A stretch of 41,592 bases of DNA from Pseudomonadota bacterium (GCA_027624955.1 JAQBTG010000006.1:65269-106860), one strand, 5' to 3'. Positions 34,608 through 41,592 are shown, counted from the first letter of the stretch. The notes: generated by a model from the sequence alone, not told the origin. A program made the numbers and translations.

Positions 34608-35378
34608 TTAAGACCAGTTCGGCGGCCGCTTTTCGCGGTAGGCGGTCATCGCTTCGCGAAAATCGTCTGAGCTGGTGGCTTCGGTCTGGCATTCTTTATA
34701 CAGAGAGAAGAAGCTTTCGAAATCGAGATCGAAACAATTCTCCAGCAATTTCTTGGAGAGACGACAGCCCTCCGAATTCGCGGCACTGACGCGCTCGACG
34801 ATATCTTCGAATTCCGCCGCCGCGTTGTCTTCCGCAACGAGATAGTCGATCAGGCCGATACGCTCGCCTTCGGTCGCGTCGATCATGTCACCGGTGATGA
34901 TCATCCGCTTCGCCCGGCCCAAGCCGATATAGCGTGCCAGACGCAAGGTGCCGAGGCCGGGAATAAGGCCTTCCTTAATGGCCGGCAGGCCGAGCTTGGC
35001 GGATGGCGTGGACACGCGGATATCGGCGGCGAGGGCGAGCTGCAATCCGCCGCCCAAGGCGTAGCCATGGATCAAGCAGATCACCAGCTTGTCCATGGTC
35101 TCGAATCGGCGAAGCGCACAGTCCCAGAGGTCGAAATAGCTGTGGTCGATCAAGCCTGCAGCGAGGTCTTTGAGGTCAATGCCTGTGGAAAAGGCGCGCC
35201 CAGCGCCGGCGATGGTGACGATACGGATGTCTTTATCATTTGAGATTTCGGCCGCCAGCCTGTCGAATTCGCGCGCGCCACGCATGGCGACAGCGTTTAA
35301 GATATGCGGACGGTTGAATGTTATCCGCGCCCGCCGACCTTCCTTTTGGTAAATCATCGTTTCGCAATCGCCGGTCAT
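34608..35378 (-). CDS. Enoyl-CoA hydratase/isomerase (crotonase) family protein without the classical catalytic Glu pair
   Basis: The 256-residue sequence has the crotonase fold: FNRPHILNAV, oxyanion-hole AFSTGIDLKDL and HGYALGGGLQLALAADIR. The two glutamates that act in true enoyl-CoA hydratases are replaced: GGGCE becomes GGGLQ, and PEI.LG becomes LPAIKEG. It therefore probably does another crotonase reaction (isomerase, hydrolase, C-C lyase). ATG at 35378 with GGGAG eight bases upstream was chosen over a start 20 codons earlier. It heads the minus-strand box/hyu set, so its substrate is likely a product or precursor of the BoxBC steps. It is transcribed divergently from the orphan permease gene 94 bases away. 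Confidence 0.87.
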   Translation of the reverse strand: MTGDCETMIYQKEGRRARITFNRPHILNAVAMRGAREFDRLAAEISNDKDIRIVTIAGAGRAFSTGIDLKDLAAGLIDHSYFDLWDCALRRFETMDKLVICLIHGYALGGGLQLALAADIRVSTPSAKLGLPAIKEGLIPGLGTLRLARYIGLGRAKRMIITGDMIDATEGERIGLIDYLVAEDNAAAEFEDIVERVSAANSEGCRLSKKLLENCFDLDFESFFSLYKECQTEATSSDDFREAMTAYREKRPPNWS

Positions 35379-35472
35379 GGCGCGCACTCCCGAATTCGTT
35401 TTATTCGCATGCTCCGCCACTCTATGCTGCCGCCGCACTGACCGACAATGACAACCGCGAAAGCATCGACTA

Positions 35473-36309
35473 ATGCCTCACCGACCCTTTCGCTGGTACA
35501 ATACCATTGGTCTTGTCGTCGGCCTTGTATTCGCGCTTTTCCCTATATTCTGGATGGTTTCGACCTCGTTCAAGCCGACCCATGAGTGGGCAGCGACGCC
35601 GGCGGTGTGGATTACCAGCAACGCGACCTGGGACAATTACGCTCCGCTCTTTTTCGATGTTAAAGGAATGTACATCGCCGGCAACGGCGCCTCGTGGGTG
35701 GCGATGATGCATTCATTTATCGTTTCAAGCGCGGCCACCTTCTTCTCACTCTTGATCGGCGGGATGGCGGCAATCGGATTTTCGCGCTACCGCGCCGGCG
35801 GCCACGCCTTGGCAATAGCCATTTTGTCGGTGCGCGGTATTCCGACAGTGGTCATCGCCATCCCGTTTCTGATTTTATTTGGCTGGCTCGGCCTGCGCGA
35901 CACCCATATTGGCTTAACTCTGGCCTATGTCGTTTTCACGGCGCCGTTTGCGTTTTGGATGTTGAAGAGTTTCATCGATGAAATTCCGGCGGAGATCGAA
36001 GAGGCTGCCATGATGGATGGCATGACGCGTTTGGAGGCGCATTTTCGCGTCACCCTGCCGCTGATCAGGGGCGGCGTGATCGCCACTGCGCTATTTATCT
36101 TCATATTGAACTGGAGCGAATTTCTGTTGGCTGCGGTGCTCACCGAAAAAACCGTGATCACTGTGCCGGTCAATATGAATTTATATGGCGGGGCGATCGG
36201 CGTGCAGGCGGCGCTAGCCACCGTCGCCGCCCTGCCGATGGTTATCATGGGGCTGATGATTCACAAACATTTGGCGCGTGGCTTCACGCTCGGAGCCATA
36301 AAACGCTGA
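35473..36309 (+). CDS. Orphan MalG/UgpE-type ABC transporter permease
   Basis: The 278-residue protein has six predicted membrane segments and the BPD_transp_1 EAA loop EEAAMMDGMTRLEAHFRVTLP. It is a close paralogue of the permease at 39253: both start with a GLVFALFPIFWMVSTSFK-like segment and end LTLGAIKR or its near twin. The present copy lacks a periplasmic stretch of about 40 residues found in the other. It stands alone, with no partner permease, binding protein or ATPase directly attached; the next gene is 309 bases downstream. The ribosome site is weak. It may substitute for the other permease to change specificity, or be left over from a duplicated operon. Confidence 0.85.
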   Translation: MPHRPFRWYNTIGLVVGLVFALFPIFWMVSTSFKPTHEWAATPAVWITSNATWDNYAPLFFDVKGMYIAGNGASWVAMMHSFIVSSAATFFSLLIGGMAAIGFSRYRAGGHALAIAILSVRGIPTVVIAIPFLILFGWLGLRDTHIGLTLAYVVFTAPFAFWMLKSFIDEIPAEIEEAAMMDGMTRLEAHFRVTLPLIRGGVIATALFIFILNWSEFLLAAVLTEKTVITVPVNMNLYGGAIGVQAALATVAALPMVIMGLMIHKHLARGFTLGAIKR

Positions 36310-36443
36310 ACCGCGGGGAGGCGTGGTTAGCCAAACCGCAAGATGCGCCCGGGTCTCGATTTTCGAGGGCTGAGTTGGCTTTTGAACGAAATGTTTGCGC
36401 CCGTGCTGAGAAATATCAATTTGTCGCTAATTTCTTACTTTAC

Positions 36444-36478
36444 GACGCCTGAGGTCGCCGCTATGGTCCCTCGGCGTC
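36444..36478. repeat. Inverted repeat upstream of the ABC importer operon (possible operator)
   Basis: Arms GACGCC-t-GAGG and CCTC-GGCGTC pair over 10 bp with one bulged T; the spacer is 14 bases. It sits about 80-110 bases before the predicted promoter, so it could bind a dimeric regulator, or form a hairpin if transcription starts further upstream. Confidence 0.4.
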
Positions 36479-36554
36479 TGGAGAATTTTGATCATCGTTA
36501 CGCAGTCTGTATTATGGGTTGGCTGCGGAACGTCTATGCTAATGACTAATGTTT

Positions 36555-36582
36555 TTGACTGCGGTTCGGATGCAAATAAGAA
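36555..36582 (+). promoter_or_regulatory. Candidate promoter for the ABC importer operon
   Basis: TTGACT (five of six to the -35 consensus) and TAAGAA (four of six to -10) with 16 bases between. It would give a leader of about 30 bases containing the AGGGAG ribosome site. Pattern match only. Confidence 0.32.
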
Positions 36583-36618
36583 GCGGCTCGGGCCGCCCAG
36601 CTTTAGGGAGCGATGAAC

Positions 36619-38226
36619 ATGTCACATACGGATGATAAGAAAGAACGTTTCAAAAAAGAGCTTTACCGTCTTTGGGGTATGCACTTTTCGGGCGATCACA
36701 AAGTTTCACGCCGCGATCTGATGAAAGGCATGATGGGCCTTGGCCTGAGCGCCACTGCCATCTCCATGATCATGCGCAAAGCGCCGTTCAGCGTGAAGCA
36801 GGCTTGGGCGGCAGAGGGCGGCACACCAGAAGACCGCGCCGTTAAAGCGGCAAAAGCGCTTTATGCCAACTCGCCGAAGAAGACCATCGCGATCATGCAT
36901 CCGTCGGGTTCAGGCGGCAACATGTCGCCGTTCACCGCCGAATGGAAAGCGCTGACCGGTTTTGACGTCGAGCTTATCGAAGTGCCGGTGACGCAGACTC
37001 ATCAAAAGGGCATGCAGGAAGCAGTCGCGCAGACTGGCCGGTATGACCTTTTGCTGCCCGCGCCGCTGAGCCTTCCTGACTTCGCCGAATCGGGCCTCGC
37101 GCACGATCTCACGGGGTGGGTCGATCAATACAATCCGGAGCTTTTCGAGGGTCCCAACAAGCTGGAATTCCCAGTTTCGGATTTCGGTCAGAAATACAAA
37201 GGCAAGATGTATGGCCTCTACTGCGATGGTGACTGGTGGCTGTTGAACTATCGTAAGGATGTTTTGGCTGCGGCCGGCAAATCGCCGAAGTCAGCACGTG
37301 TCGTCGTCGATACCTGGGAAGAGTATGACGCACTCGCTGCGGAGATGACCGATACGTCCAAAGATTTCTGGGGCGCGTTGGAATATCGCTCACCTTTCTG
37401 GAACAAATTCCATTGGATGATGCGCTTCCAGTCGAAAGGTAAGCTCTATTTCGACAAGGACATGAAATCCATGGCCGGCAGCCCGGAGAGCATCAAGACC
37501 GTTACGGACTTGGTGAACATCCAGAAATATATGCCGCAGGAGCAGTTCAGTTACGGCTTCACGGAAAACTATGCGCAATATTATGCGGCCGGCCGCGGCT
37601 TCTTCGAGTTCGGTTGGCCGTCCCTGTGGCGTTATAGCCATGACGCGGCTGGCGCGCAGTCGATCATCGCGGGCAAAGACGCCAATGGCCCGACGCAGAC
37701 CGGCATCTCTTTGGTGCCGGGCGATATGGTTAATGGCGAATTGATCCGTGCTGATGTCATGCCGTTTGCATGGGATTTCGTGGTCAACCAGCATTCGCAA
37801 ATTCCAGAAGCGTCCTATCTCTATGCGCAATGGCTCACGGGCCCGACCATGTCGATGCGTTCGATTCCGAACGAAGGCGGGTATTTCGATCCGTGGCGCA
37901 ACAATCACTTTCTCACACCGTCACCGGAATTCCTTGCCGCCTATCCCGGCGATTTCCTGGGAACGGCCTACGAGTCAGTGGTCAACGTTGTGCCGGAGAT
38001 CATCCTGCGCGGTGGTTCGGAATATCACGATGCCTTGGATCGTAATCTGCAGGCCGCGTACAACAAGCAAAAGACCCCCGCAGAGGCAATGGCCGATACC
38101 GCGAAAGAGCAAGACCGTATCACGCGCCGTCTGGGCAAAGACACGCAGGTCGAAGCGTGGCGCGCCCTTGCCGCCATGTATCCTTCGGCGCTTCAGAAGG
38201 CGTCCGGCGCGGACAAGTGGAGCTAA
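36619..38226 (+). CDS. ABC transporter substrate-binding protein with Tat signal (sugar/polyol type)
   Basis: The 535-residue protein has an N-terminal twin-arginine signal: SRRDLMKGMMGLGL then a hydrophobic stretch and AWAA as probable cleavage site (around residue 68 counted from this start). The mature part is a large type II extracellular binding protein (bacterial solute-binding family 1), with PSGSGGNMSPFTAEWKALTG and YGLYCDGDWWLLNYRKDVL recognisable as its ligand-domain segments. I chose ATG at 36619: AGGGAG is eight bases before it, but only two bases before the ATG at 36613. Tat export means it folds in the cytoplasm, which is uncommon for this family. It heads the operon with two permeases and two ATPases. 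Confidence 0.86.
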   Translation: MSHTDDKKERFKKELYRLWGMHFSGDHKVSRRDLMKGMMGLGLSATAISMIMRKAPFSVKQAWAAEGGTPEDRAVKAAKALYANSPKKTIAIMHPSGSGGNMSPFTAEWKALTGFDVELIEVPVTQTHQKGMQEAVAQTGRYDLLLPAPLSLPDFAESGLAHDLTGWVDQYNPELFEGPNKLEFPVSDFGQKYKGKMYGLYCDGDWWLLNYRKDVLAAAGKSPKSARVVVDTWEEYDALAAEMTDTSKDFWGALEYRSPFWNKFHWMMRFQSKGKLYFDKDMKSMAGSPESIKTVTDLVNIQKYMPQEQFSYGFTENYAQYYAAGRGFFEFGWPSLWRYSHDAAGAQSIIAGKDANGPTQTGISLVPGDMVNGELIRADVMPFAWDFVVNQHSQIPEASYLYAQWLTGPTMSMRSIPNEGGYFDPWRNNHFLTPSPEFLAAYPGDFLGTAYESVVNVVPEIILRGGSEYHDALDRNLQAAYNKQKTPAEAMADTAKEQDRITRRLGKDTQVEAWRALAAMYPSALQKASGADKWS

Positions 38227-38275
38227 TAGTTTGACCACGCAACAATTCGTCAACGACAACACATAAGAAAAGACC

Positions 38276-39250
38276 GTGGTTGCAAATACTTCTAATGGCG
38301 GGGTTTCCTCTGCACGTTCGAGGAAACCCCGCCGATTTGACCCGAATGACAAAAGGTTCATTCCCGGCCTTCTGATCACGCCCGTGCAGATATTGCTGTG
38401 CGTGATGCTGATTTTCCCGTTTGTTCTGGAATTCGTCATCAGCATGACAGAATGGCAGCCGATTTACGGTGATTTCTGGGATTCCTTCGCCAGCGTTTTC
38501 ACGCAGAAAATCAATCAAGGTATTGGCTACAATTACCTGATAACCGACGAGCCTCGCTATTTGCAGGCGCTCGGTCGCACCGTGATCATTTCAGTGATCA
38601 GTCTCTGTTTGGAATTCTTGATCGGCCTCGCGTTGGCCACTCTATTCCTAAAGAAATTTTGGGGTAAGCGTCTGTGGTTTACGGCGCTGCTCTCGCCCAT
38701 GATGATAATGCCGGTTGTGGTGGGCTACACCTGGTTCATGCTGTTTCAGTATAACGGACCGATAAACCAATTCTTTTCCTGGATCGCGTTTAGCGAAGTC
38801 AACCTGACATGGCTTAACGACGGGACCTTGGCCTTTATCGCCGTGATCACGACCGAAGTGTGGCATTGGACGCCGCTCTTCTTCTTGATCATGCTGTCTG
38901 GCCTTAATGCGGTGCCTGAAAATCCAATTCGCGCTGCGACCGTGTTGGGCGCCAGCAACTTCAAAATATTCTGGACGATTATCCTGCCGAATATGAAGGC
39001 CGTGATTATCATTGCCTTCGTGATTCGCGGCATGGAAGTGGTCAAGCTGTTCGACGAAATTTACATTTTGACACGCGGCGGCCCAGGCACGGCGACCGAA
39101 ACCATCAGCCTTTATCTCTATAAATTGGCGTTCGAGGATTTCCGGCTGGCTTATGCGGGCTCTGCCGCATTCATCGTCCTGATTATCACCGTTGTTCTGA
39201 TAAACATGATGCTGAAGCCGATCCGCTATCAGCTGGTTGAGGGGCGCTGA
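38276..39250 (+). CDS. MalF/UgpA-type ABC transporter permease
   Basis: The 324-residue protein has a cytoplasmic N-terminus of about 30 residues, six to seven membrane segments beginning FIPGLLITPVQILLCVMLIF, and the EAA loop near ENPIRAATVLGASNFKIFWTIILP. It pairs with the permease at 39253. The only plausible start is the GTG at 38276, with a poor ribosome site; the next in-frame start lies inside the first membrane helix. Just 21 bases into the gene is a perfect 14-bp hairpin (38297-38333), so the start region is likely structured. Low translation relative to the binding protein would suit the stoichiometry. Confidence 0.86.
   Translation: MVANTSNGGVSSARSRKPRRFDPNDKRFIPGLLITPVQILLCVMLIFPFVLEFVISMTEWQPIYGDFWDSFASVFTQKINQGIGYNYLITDEPRYLQALGRTVIISVISLCLEFLIGLALATLFLKKFWGKRLWFTALLSPMMIMPVVVGYTWFMLFQYNGPINQFFSWIAFSEVNLTWLNDGTLAFIAVITTEVWHWTPLFFLIMLSGLNAVPENPIRAATVLGASNFKIFWTIILPNMKAVIIIAFVIRGMEVVKLFDEIYILTRGGPGTATETISLYLYKLAFEDFRLAYAGSAAFIVLIITVVLINMMLKPIRYQLVEGR
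38297..38333 (+). repeat. Perfect 14-bp hairpin inside the 5' coding end of the MalF-type permease
   Basis: Arms GGCGGGGTTTCCTC (38297-38310) and GAGGAAACCCCGCC (38320-38333) with a 9-base loop TGCACGTTC. A G.U pair can extend it by one. No T tract follows, so it is not a standard intrinsic terminator. It starts 21 bases after the GTG, where it could stall or protect against ribosomes, exonucleases or RNA polymerase, and so separate expression of the binding protein from the membrane subunits. Confidence 0.75.
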
Positions 39251-39252
39251 TC

Positions 39253-40203
39253 ATGCCGGAAAGCAAATTTACGCCATTCAATTTCCTCGGCCTTGTCGCC
39301 GGACTGCTGTTTGCGGTGTTTCCAATCTTTTGGATGGTTTCGACGTCCTTTAAGGTACGCAGCGAGTGGGTTACGAGCCCGCCAACCTGGATTTCTGCCA
39401 AGCCCACAGTGGATAATTATCTTACCGTCTTGGCGCCGCACATATTGTTGGAACGGCGCGGCGGCACGCAGCAGTACACCGAAGCCGGCGAGTTAATCAT
39501 AAACGAAAATAAGAACGAAGAAGCAGCGGCTGGCGGCGCTATCGCAGACTTTTTGAACCGCTCTGCCTGGCCCGGCATCAAGGGCACGGTCATCATCTCG
39601 GTATCAGCGACTATATTGTCCATTGTGGTCGGCCTTATGGCCGCAATCAGCATTTCGCGATATCGATTCGGCGGGAATTTCACGCCATTCTTCATATTGT
39701 CGGGACGAATGTTTCCGCCTATTGCGATCGCGATTCCGTTCGTCATCATGTTTGGACCCAAAGTGTTCGACATGACCGACACCTATTTCGGCTTGATCGT
39801 GGCCTATGCGGCGGTAACCGTGCCGTTCTCTACTTGGATGTTAAAGAGTTTTGTCGATGACTTGCCTCACGAGATCGAGGAGGCGTCGATGATGGATGGA
39901 TATTCGCGTTGGGGAGCCCATCTCAAGGTGACGGTACCGCTCATAAAAGGCGGAATCATCGCAACCGCTCTGTTTATTCTTATCTTGAATTGGAGCGAAT
40001 TCCTATTTGCCTTAATCTTGACCTATACCAATGTGCAGACAATCCCGGTCCAGCTCGCTAAGTATTTTTCGGCGACCGAGGGCACGCTCTATGGCGTACA
40101 GGCGGCGTTGGCCATGGTCTCCATAGTTCCGTTGGTGATTATCGGCTTCTTCATTCAAAAACATCTCGTGCGCGGGCTTACGCTCGGCGCCATCAAGCGG
40201 TGA
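39253..40203 (+). CDS. MalG/UgpE-type ABC transporter permease
   Basis: The 316-residue protein has six membrane segments, the EAA loop EEASMMDGYSRWGAHLKVTVP and the C-terminal HLVRGLTLGAIKR. Between the first and second helices it carries a hydrophilic periplasmic stretch (about residues 58-110, including ERRGGTQQYTEAGE) which is absent from the paralogue at 35473. GAGGGGCG overlaps the end of the previous gene, and only two bases lie between them. It forms the channel with the MalF-type subunit. Confidence 0.9.
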   Translation: MPESKFTPFNFLGLVAGLLFAVFPIFWMVSTSFKVRSEWVTSPPTWISAKPTVDNYLTVLAPHILLERRGGTQQYTEAGELIINENKNEEAAAGGAIADFLNRSAWPGIKGTVIISVSATILSIVVGLMAAISISRYRFGGNFTPFFILSGRMFPPIAIAIPFVIMFGPKVFDMTDTYFGLIVAYAAVTVPFSTWMLKSFVDDLPHEIEEASMMDGYSRWGAHLKVTVPLIKGGIIATALFILILNWSEFLFALILTYTNVQTIPVQLAKYFSATEGTLYGVQAALAMVSIVPLVIIGFFIQKHLVRGLTLGAIKR

Positions 40204-40210
40204 TCAGTTA

Positions 40211-41317
40211 ATGGCTAACATCAAGCTGGAACTGGTTAATCTGCGTAAGGAATTCGGCGCTCTCAACGCTGTCGATAATGTCTCGATCGCTATCGAAGAA
40301 AGCGAAACAATGGCCCTGTTGGGCCCGTCCGGCTGCGGAAAAACGACGATCCTCAACATGATCGTCGGGCTGGAAAAGCCAAGCAGCGGCGATATTCTGA
40401 TCGATGGAAAATCAGTGCTGAATGTGCCGCCGGGAAAGCGCAGCGTCGGGCTGGTGTTTCAGGACTACGCCGTTTTTACTCATATGACCGTGCGCCAAAA
40501 TTTGGCCTACGGCCTAAAGATTCGCAAAATGAAGCAGCCGGAGATCGACAGAGAGATCTCCAAGGTGTCAGAATTTTTGTCGCTCAGCCATCAACTTGAA
40601 CGCAAACCTTCGGAGTTGGGCGCGAGCGAATTGCAACGCGTTGCGATTGGCCGGACGCTGGTGACGAATCCCGAGATTCTCCTGCTCGATGAACCTTTGA
40701 GCAATCTGGAGGCTTCGATGCGCAACCAGATGCGGCGCGAATTGCGGCGTATTCAGGGCGAAACTGGGCAGACCATCATTTATGTTACCCATGATCAGAT
40801 CGAAGCGTTGTCGCTGGCGCACCAAATCGCGGTGATGAATTTCGGTGTTTTGCAACAATATGACACTGCTCATAACGTCTACGAATATCCCGCCAATCGT
40901 TTTGTCGGCAGTTTTCTTGGCAATCCACCGATGAATTTCATCAAAGGAAAACTGGCGGATGAGAGCGGTCAACGCGTCGTGTCTTCGGGAAAATCGACAA
41001 TGCCATTGCCAGCGGGGATCGTTGGCGTGGATGTGGCGATTGGTACGGATGTCGTCGTTGGCGTGCGGCCGGAAACATTGAACATTGCCCCAGTCGGTAA
41101 TCCAGGCAGCTTTACCGCAGAGGTGCTCGCGGTGGAGCCGCAGGGACCTGAGACCGTGGTGACTGCGTCTTTCGGGGAAGCGTCTTTTAAAGTCATTGTC
41201 CCTGCTGGAACGGAAGCTGAGACAGGTGGTGCTATTACTCTCGCGCCACAAAACGATCTTGTGGCTCTGTTCGACGCCGAGACCGGCGTTCGCTTGATGA
41301 ATAGCGGGGGCGCCTGA
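40211..41317 (+). CDS. ABC transporter ATPase 1 (MalK/UgpC-like) with altered signature motif
   Basis: The 368-residue protein has Walker A GPSGCGKT (38-45), Q-loop Gln in LVFQDYAVF, Walker B ILLLDEP (Asp160, Glu161), D-loop SNLEA, H-loop His in VTHDQIEA and a C-terminal TOBE/MalK-type regulatory domain. The signature that normally reads LSGGQ is LGASE (136-140), so this subunit probably cannot provide a standard signature to the partner's ATP site. The ribosome site is weak. The stop shares a base with the ATG of a second ATPase (TGATG), so the importer likely uses an ATPase heterodimer, as in GlpST-type glycerol importers. Confidence 0.88.
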   Translation: MANIKLELVNLRKEFGALNAVDNVSIAIEESETMALLGPSGCGKTTILNMIVGLEKPSSGDILIDGKSVLNVPPGKRSVGLVFQDYAVFTHMTVRQNLAYGLKIRKMKQPEIDREISKVSEFLSLSHQLERKPSELGASELQRVAIGRTLVTNPEILLLDEPLSNLEASMRNQMRRELRRIQGETGQTIIYVTHDQIEALSLAHQIAVMNFGVLQQYDTAHNVYEYPANRFVGSFLGNPPMNFIKGKLADESGQRVVSSGKSTMPLPAGIVGVDVAIGTDVVVGVRPETLNIAPVGNPGSFTAEVLAVEPQGPETVVTASFGEASFKVIVPAGTEAETGGAITLAPQNDLVALFDAETGVRLMNSGGA

Positions 41318-41592
41318 TGTCTGAGCCGATTCTAGAGCTACGCTCAATTTCGAAAAATTTTGGCGAAACCCAGGCGCTCGATGACATCAACTTGGCGGTG
41401 GAGCAGGGCTCGCTGATCGTTTTGTTAGGTCCGGCAGGGGCCGGCAAGACGACCACCTTGCGTATTATCGCCGGATTGGAAGCGCCAAGTTCGGGACAGG
41501 TTTTTATAGAGGGTGCGGATTTTACAAAACATCAACCGAATCAGCGCGATATCGCGATGATCTTCGATAACCTTGCGCTCTATCCCAATAAG
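41317..41592 (+). CDS. ABC transporter ATPase 2 (MalK/UgpC-like), N-terminal part; runs off the window
   Basis: Only the first 92 residues are visible: ILELRSISKNFGETQALDDI, Walker A GPAGAGKT (38-45) and the Q-loop region. The Q-loop Gln found in nearly all ABC ATPases is Asp84 here (MIFDNLALYP). The start ATG overlaps the previous stop. The pairing of two non-identical ATPases, each with a different altered motif, indicates a heterodimer. The signature, Walker B and H-loop lie beyond the right edge. Confidence 0.85.
   Translation, partial: MSEPILELRSISKNFGETQALDDINLAVEQGSLIVLLGPAGAGKTTTLRIIAGLEAPSSGQVFIEGADFTKHQPNQRDIAMIFDNLALYPNK

Larger units (their letters stand above)
36310..36618 (+). 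other. Non-coding leader region of the ABC importer operon
   Basis: This 309-base gap has no convincing gene. It holds an imperfect 10-bp palindrome (36444-36478), a TTGACT/TAAGAA promoter-like pair (36555-36582) and the ribosome site AGGGAG (36605-36610). Composition is more AT-rich than the flanking genes. Confidence 0.5.

Noticed and set aside
33554-34789. 411-codon open frame on the plus strand opposite boxC
   Set aside because: BoxC is unmistakable on the minus strand; the antisense product has no recognisable domain.
36343-36549. 68-codon open frame in the leader of the ABC importer operon
   Set aside because: It has no ribosome site, overlaps the palindrome at 36444 and has no recognisable similarity. 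It is more likely chance in a non-coding leader.
36613-36618. ATG two codons upstream as the start of the Tat-exported binding protein
   Set aside because: AGGGAG would be only two bases from it, while the ATG at 36619 has an eight-base spacing.

Overview
The window is dense, GC-rich chromosomal DNA (about 60% GC by eye) from what is most likely an alphaproteobacterium. The clue is the left edge: bases 1-885 encode the end of a CckA-type hybrid histidine kinase, a cell-cycle regulator characteristic of that class. Everything to the right is catabolic and transport DNA, with about 35 further protein genes, very short gaps, and no tRNA, rRNA, insertion sequence, phage gene or CRISPR array that I can see.

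Layout. (1) 882-7614, minus strand: an isocitrate-lyase/PEP-mutase family enzyme, an amidase, a PuuE-like allantoinase/cyclic-imidase, then a branched-chain amino-acid type (Liv) binding protein and two permeases. The two Liv ATPases are absent. (2) 7701-10792, plus: a short-chain dehydrogenase, a GlcD-type FAD hydroxyacid dehydrogenase and a CitE-like CoA-ester lyase. (3) 10849-13692, minus: CoxD-like AAA+ ATPase, CoxE-like VWA protein and a short-chain dehydrogenase. (4) 13753-18454, plus: a FrdA-like flavoprotein, a 3-hydroxyacyl-CoA dehydrogenase-like enzyme, an Ldh-family dehydrogenase and an LLM flavin enzyme; then a convergent Nudix hydrolase. (5) 19268-23409, plus: CoxG-like protein and the three subunits (FAD, 2Fe-2S, Mo) of a molybdenum hydroxylase. 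(6) 23422-25456: an HpaB-type flavin monooxygenase (minus) and an OsmC-family protein (plus).

(7) 25453-35378, minus: a compact six-gene set read in the order crotonase-family protein, boxC, boxB, an old-yellow-enzyme/FAD fusion, hyuA, hyuB. BoxB and BoxC are the benzoyl-CoA epoxidase and the ring-opening lyase of the aerobic hybrid benzoyl-CoA pathway. Their joining to a hydantoinase/carboxylase pair and a dienoyl-CoA-reductase-like flavoenzyme is the most unusual gene combination here. (8) 35473-41592, plus: an orphan MalG-type permease, then a sugar/polyol-type ABC importer with a Tat-exported binding protein, two permeases and two different ATPases; the second ATPase runs off the right edge.

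Taken together the region looks like a catabolic island for an aromatic or N-heterocyclic carboxylic compound: uptake, ring hydroxylation (Mo enzyme, HpaB), CoA-ester ring opening (BoxBC), ring/amide hydrolysis (HyuAB, imidase, amidase) and beta-oxidation-like steps. The substrate is not shown by the sequence. The BoxA reductase, a CoA ligase, the semialdehyde dehydrogenase BoxD, a flavin reductase for HpaB, the LivGF ATPases and any recognisable transcription regulator are all missing from the window.
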